From positions 1 to 8,888 of the forward strand of contig CAKOVH010000020.1 in the NCBI GenBank assembly GCA_934121885.1: a stretch of DNA of 8,888 nt. Direction: 5' to 3'. Both the position numbers and the translations under genes were made by a program. Each line of letters begins with the position of its first letter. Position 1 is the first letter of the stretch. The notes under the pieces are model-generated. The model had not been told where the DNA came from, did no database searches, and worked only from the letters and a program-made list of their open reading frames with translations. This document shows, one piece after another, positions 7,289 through 8,888 of this stretch. Source of the stretch: an uncultured Clostridia bacterium (GTDB taxonomy: Bacteria > Bacillota > Clostridia > TANB77 > CAG-508).

Positions 7289-7340
7289 TGCGTATGTATG
7301 GAAAAATATCGTATCTATAAAATGTAATATATCTATAATA

Positions 7341-7373
7341 TCAAAAAGTCTTTTAGCTTTTCTAAAAGACCTT
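7341..7373 (-). terminator. Intrinsic terminator after the Rpn-family gene
   Basis: On the minus strand GTCTTTTAG pairs perfectly with CTAAAAGAC (7348-7356 with 7362-7370) around a five-base loop. The stem can extend by three pairs (two A-T and one G-U) into the U-run TTTTT at 7343-7347. It starts 27 bases after the rpn stop and insulates the next promoter. Confidence 0.9.
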
Positions 7374-7399
7374 CGTTATCTAAAATCTATTTTTAATTA

Positions 7400-8209
7400 T
7401 TATAACTTCTCTATTTCTCCTTTGGTTAAACCTGTGCATTTCATAATTATTTCTATATCAATCTTGTTTTGTTTCAAATTTTTAGCTATTTCTATCTGTT
7501 TTGATTTAGCACCTTTATCAAATCCTGCTTCTTCTATTCCTTGTCTTTCAAATATGTACTTTTCTCTTAAATGTGCTAAATATTGTTCATGTTCATCTTC
7601 ACTTATTTCATCTAATACCTCTTTGGCTTTTTTTATTGATTCATCAGCATTTTCCATATTCAAATCCTCCGAATTACTAATAAATTTTACCCAAGTATCT
7701 AATAATGTATTTTCTGAATATTTCTCTATCTTGGATAAATTAATTATATATAACTCTAATACATCTGTCAATATTATTTTGCCATATGTTTCTTCTCGTA
7801 TGTTCCATTTTGTAAGGTATTTTGGTATTTCTTTTAACTTTTCTAATTCAAAATCTATGAATAATATCGATATACATTTATTTAGTTCCGAATAGTTATG
7901 AGATTTCTTTAAATTTTGCGTATACATTTTGCTTAAATAGAATATTATTCTTTTTTCAATATTTTTTTCGTCTACTAATTGCATCTCAATATTTATATCT
8001 ACAACATTATTTACTTTTGCTCTAATATCTAATATTCCTAGCTTATCATCATATAAATCTCGTTCTAAAATAGTATTACAATTTAAACTCACTTCTGTAA
8101 CTTTTTCTTTTAGTATAGCATTTAACAGTCCTTTTGTTATTTCTTCATTACCAGTGTAGCCAAACACTCTTTTAAATGTATAATCATTTTTTAGTTTTAA
8201 TAATTCTAT
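7400..8209 (-). CDS. Rpn/PD-(D/E)XK nuclease-family protein, apparent ATA start
   Basis: Rpn proteins (recombination-promoting nucleases, once annotated as transposases) have a PD-(D/E)XK nuclease core and cut DNA in RecA-independent recombination; some act in phage defence. Read from ATA 8209 the protein has 269 residues. The N-terminus, ELLKLKNDYTFKRVFGYTGN, is the usual opening block. The core is ILDIRAKVNN...INIEMQL with D61, E75 and Q77 as the likely catalytic set. The C-terminus has the variable linker (EAGFDKGAKSKQIEIAKNL) and GLTKGEIEKL typical of clostridial members. The first conventional codon is GTG 8167, but it has no ribosome binding site and drops 14 conserved residues. Upstream the frame stays open to 8254 without ATG, GTG or TTG. 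AAGGTGG lies four bases before ATA. So either a non-standard start or a start-codon mutation is present; otherwise the gene is intact. Family confident, start uncertain. Confidence 0.85.
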   Translation of the reverse strand: MELLKLKNDYTFKRVFGYTGNEEITKGLLNAILKEKVTEVSLNCNTILERDLYDDKLGILDIRAKVNNVVDINIEMQLVDEKNIEKRIIFYLSKMYTQNLKKSHNYSELNKCISILFIDFELEKLKEIPKYLTKWNIREETYGKIILTDVLELYIINLSKIEKYSENTLLDTWVKFISNSEDLNMENADESIKKAKEVLDEISEDEHEQYLAHLREKYIFERQGIEEAGFDKGAKSKQIEIAKNLKQNKIDIEIIMKCTGLTKGEIEKL

Positions 8210-8213
8210 ACAA

Positions 8214-8220
8214 CCACCTT
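8214..8220 (-). promoter_or_regulatory. Ribosome binding site pointing to the ATA start of the Rpn gene
   Basis: AAGGTGG, one change from AAGGAGG, sits four bases upstream of ATA at 8207-8209, exactly where the conserved N-terminal block ELLKLKNDYTFKR begins. No other plausible site precedes the GTG at 8167. Confidence 0.55.
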
Positions 8221-8318
8221 CTTTATCACTTGTTTTTTTATTTTCTTTTTTCTCTTATTTTGGAAATTTTAGACAGAATCGTCTATAAGATTTAATAGAT
8301 TTTAAATAACTGTTAAGT

Positions 8319-8347
8319 ATACTATCATAATTTACATTTTATGGCAA
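8319..8347 (-). promoter_or_regulatory. Possible promoter of the Rpn-family gene
   Basis: TTGCCA (8342-8347), 17 bases, then TAGTAT (8319-8324) on the minus strand. Both boxes differ from consensus by two bases, and AT-rich DNA makes chance matches common. It would give a leader of about 100 bases. Confidence 0.35.
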
Positions 8348-8377
8348 TAGGTAAATAAAAATGTAGTAAAATAAAAA

Positions 8378-8415
8378 TATGGTGCATAATTTTGCTTTTC
8401 AAATTATGCACTATA
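8378..8415. terminator. Long AT-rich hairpin, possible bidirectional terminator
   Basis: GTGCATAATTT (8382-8392) pairs perfectly with AAATTATGCAC (8401-8411) around an eight-base loop. Three further A-T pairs and one G-T pair (valid as G-U only in plus-strand RNA) extend it to 15 pairs. U-rich but interrupted tracts follow on both strands. It would separate transcription of the right-hand region from the Rpn gene. It could also be a fossil inverted repeat. Confidence 0.45.
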
Positions 8416-8487
8416 CTCTATATTTATTTTTTCTAATTATTTTAATCCACTTCAAAATTTTATAATCTTGACAAGCTCCTACATTCA

Positions 8488-8632
8488 GATAGTGTTAATT
8501 AATTCATTTAATCCTTCCTTTCCGAGTACAAAAATATATGGTATGTAAAAATATTTACACACCATATGATACACTATCGTCCTTGCACTAAAGCGCACAC
8601 ATCCTTCCAGACGCGAGGCCTGGTAGATAGTG
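8488..8632 (-). ncRNA. Candidate structured RNA with two competing helices
   Basis: On the minus strand CACTATC (8626-8632) pairs with GATAGTG (8572-8578) and encloses two hairpins: CCAGGC/GCGTCTGG-type at 8607-8623 and TGCGC/GTGCA at 8584-8597, forming a three-way junction with joining segments AAGGATGTG and AGGAC. The same GATAGTG plus one base also pairs over eight bases with ACACTATC at 8488-8495, enclosing a 14-pair hairpin (8536-8567). The two helices exclude each other. Three of the stems contain one G-U pair on the minus strand that is an A-C mismatch on the plus strand, which argues for transcription from the minus strand. I do not recognise a known riboswitch or ribozyme family. No U-run follows the second helix, so the usual terminator-type switch is not shown. 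Confidence 0.4.
8536..8567 (-). repeat. 14-pair AT-rich hairpin inside the RNA candidate
   Basis: ATATGGT-G-TGTAAA pairs with TTTACA-T-ACCATAT on the minus strand with a four-base loop; the single non-Watson-Crick pair is G-U in minus-strand RNA. Its outer arm, AATATATGGT, resembles the arm AATATGGT of the hairpin at 8378-8415, so the two might be related copies. Confidence 0.55.
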
Positions 8633-8685
8633 ATTTTTTTACTATTCTTTTCAGTGCTACTTTAAATTAAAATTTTTCTACTTTT

Positions 8686-8699
8686 TTATGTTAACATAA
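8686..8699. repeat. Perfect 14-bp palindrome downstream of the variable protein
   Basis: TTATGTTAACATAA reads the same on both strands. It begins 11 bases after the stop codon of the partial gene. It may be an operator for a dimeric regulator, the tip of a cruciform, or chance in AT-rich DNA. Confidence 0.4.
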
Positions 8700-8710
8700 T
8701 GGATGTTAGA

Positions 8711-8888
8711 TTATAGAGAAACTACGGGACAAAGCCCCCACGCGTGGCTATAGAGTCTGCCGAGCACGCGTGCGCTGTAGCCGTTCACAAGAAGCACGTT
8801 GTCAGAGTCGTAAGAAGAAGGCGAAGCCAACCACCAGTAGTTACTTCCTGCTGTCATAAATATGTTATTTGGTCCTGCTTCTATTGTG
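8711..8888 (-). CDS. C-terminal 58 codons of a DUF6273-like, probable DGR target protein (5' end outside window)
   Basis: The open frame enters from the right edge and ends at TAA 8711-8713. It reads TIEAGPNNIFMTAGSNYW, then WLASPSSYDSDNVLLVNG, YSARVLGRLYSHAWGLC and PVVSL. The YWWLASPSS start and VVSL end match the C-terminal C-type-lectin/FGE-like fold seen in DUF6273 proteins of gut Firmicutes, normally ending GVRPVVSL. Such proteins are often surface or phage/mobile-element products and some are targets of diversity-generating retroelements. Over 8720-8797 the sequence is about 60 percent G+C by hand count, with fourteen codons of form NNC in the last thirty or so, quite unlike neighbouring genes. 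The signal is explained in the variable-region entry. The N-terminal part, and hence any signal peptide or domain, cannot be seen. Confidence 0.75.
   Translation of the reverse strand, partial: TIEAGPNNIFMTAGSNYWWLASPSSYDSDNVLLVNGYSARVLGRLYSHAWGLCPVVSL
8714..8812 (-). other. Putative DGR variable region (VR) with 3' invariant end
   Basis: The codons TAC, GAC, GAC, AAC, AAC, GGC, TAC, AGC, CGC, CTC, GGC, CTC, AGC, CAC are scattered between conserved ones and nearly all could derive from AAC by changes at the first two positions. Retroelement mutagenesis replaces template adenines, so AAC codons become NNC without creating stops. The last invariant stretch (GGGGGCTTTGTCCC to the stop) is G+C-rich and can fold into a five-pair hairpin, as expected near an initiation-of-mutagenic-homing site. 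No template repeat copy was found in the window, so this is inferred from one copy only. Confidence 0.5.

Larger units (their letters stand above)
8210..8710. other. 501-bp gene-free region with structured DNA/RNA elements
   Basis: No convincing gene lies here on either strand. From right to left it holds a 14-bp palindrome just after the variable-protein stop, a GC-rich multi-hairpin RNA candidate, a 15-pair hairpin, a possible promoter and the leader of the Rpn gene. The leader also contains a small TAGAC/GTCTA hairpin near 8269-8284. The G+C-rich patch at 8579-8625 stands out against surroundings that are almost entirely A/T. Confidence 0.6.

Noticed and set aside
7288..7340. ATAGATA-type short direct repeats between the Rpn terminator and the next promoter.
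   Set aside because: Too short and too AT-rich to distinguish from background.
7400..8209. The old annotation of Rpn-type proteins as transposases could suggest an insertion sequence here.
   Set aside because: No terminal inverted repeats or target duplications are evident around it, and the gene has its own terminator; it is better treated as a stand-alone nuclease-family gene.
8572..8640. On the plus strand CACTATC...GATAGTG is followed by ATTTTTTT and could be read as a plus-strand terminator.
   Set aside because: The closing stem is only seven pairs over a 47-base insert, the inner hairpins each have an A-C mismatch on that strand, and there is no plus-strand gene to terminate.
8485..8664. 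A minus-strand frame stays open for about 60 codons, with an ATG at 8563-8565 giving 26 residues that end LINTI.
   Set aside because: No ribosome binding site at a sensible distance, no recognisable protein pattern, and the same bases form several complementary stems, so an RNA explanation fits better.
8704..8711. An integron attC-like R'' box (ATCTAAC on the minus strand) overlaps the stop codon of the partial gene, suggesting a gene cassette.
   Set aside because: No matching GTTRRRY box or long imperfect palindrome follows at the right distance, no integrase is visible, and such 7-mers are expected by chance in a few hundred bases.
8739..8772. The palindrome CACGCGTG occurs twice (8739-8746 and 8765-8772), suggesting paired protein-binding sites.
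   Set aside because: Both copies lie inside the coding end of the variable protein and in different reading frames; they are more simply explained by the NNC-rich codons of the putative variable region.

Overview
The window looks like chromosomal DNA from a low-G+C Firmicute, most likely an uncultured gut-type member of the Clostridia. The basis is very A+T-rich DNA with codons ending in A/T, AAGGAGG-type ribosome binding sites, a zinc-ribbon L31 protein, a DUF5665 protein, a clostridial-style Rpn/PD-(D/E)XK protein and a TagO/WecA-type enzyme next to ruvB. No species can be named from the sequence. Every gene I can support lies on the minus strand, so transcription runs from high to low coordinates.

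Right end (8711-8888): the last 58 codons of a gene that enters from outside the window. Its C-terminus has the DUF6273/C-type-lectin-like ending (YWWLASPSS... PVVSL-stop). It is far richer in G+C than the rest of the window and crowded with NNC codons. This is what a variable region (VR) of a diversity-generating retroelement (DGR) target gene looks like. No reverse transcriptase or template repeat is visible here. A 501-bp gap (8210-8710) follows. It holds a 14-bp palindrome, a likely minus-strand structured RNA with two mutually exclusive helices (8488-8632), a long AT-rich hairpin (8378-8415) and a probable promoter.

Middle (7067-8209): an Rpn-family nuclease-like protein whose natural start codon appears to be ATA rather than ATG, closed by a good intrinsic terminator. 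Then a consensus sigma-A promoter drives an unannotated 54-residue membrane miniprotein.

Housekeeping block (6408-6961): rpmE (ribosomal protein L31) with its own promoter and terminator, then a DUF5665 membrane protein that starts immediately after the terminator hairpin.

Long operon (1-6392): a strong promoter (TAGACA-17-TATAAT) precedes rpiA, a TagO/WecA-type undecaprenyl-phosphate GlcNAc-1-P transferase, ruvB, a DPM1/GtrB-like GT2 glycosyltransferase, a polytopic GT-C-like membrane protein and a QueH-GNAT fusion. The first codons of one more gene leave at the left edge. Gaps are 34 bp or less and include an ATGA overlap and a 1-nt gap, so the genes are probably co-transcribed. Functionally it mixes pentose phosphate metabolism, lipid-linked envelope glycan synthesis, Holliday junction migration and tRNA queuosine synthesis. 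Ribosome binding sites move three starts away from the longest reading frame: rpiA to ATG 6325, ruvB to TTG 4422, and the TagO-like gene probably to ATG 5598.
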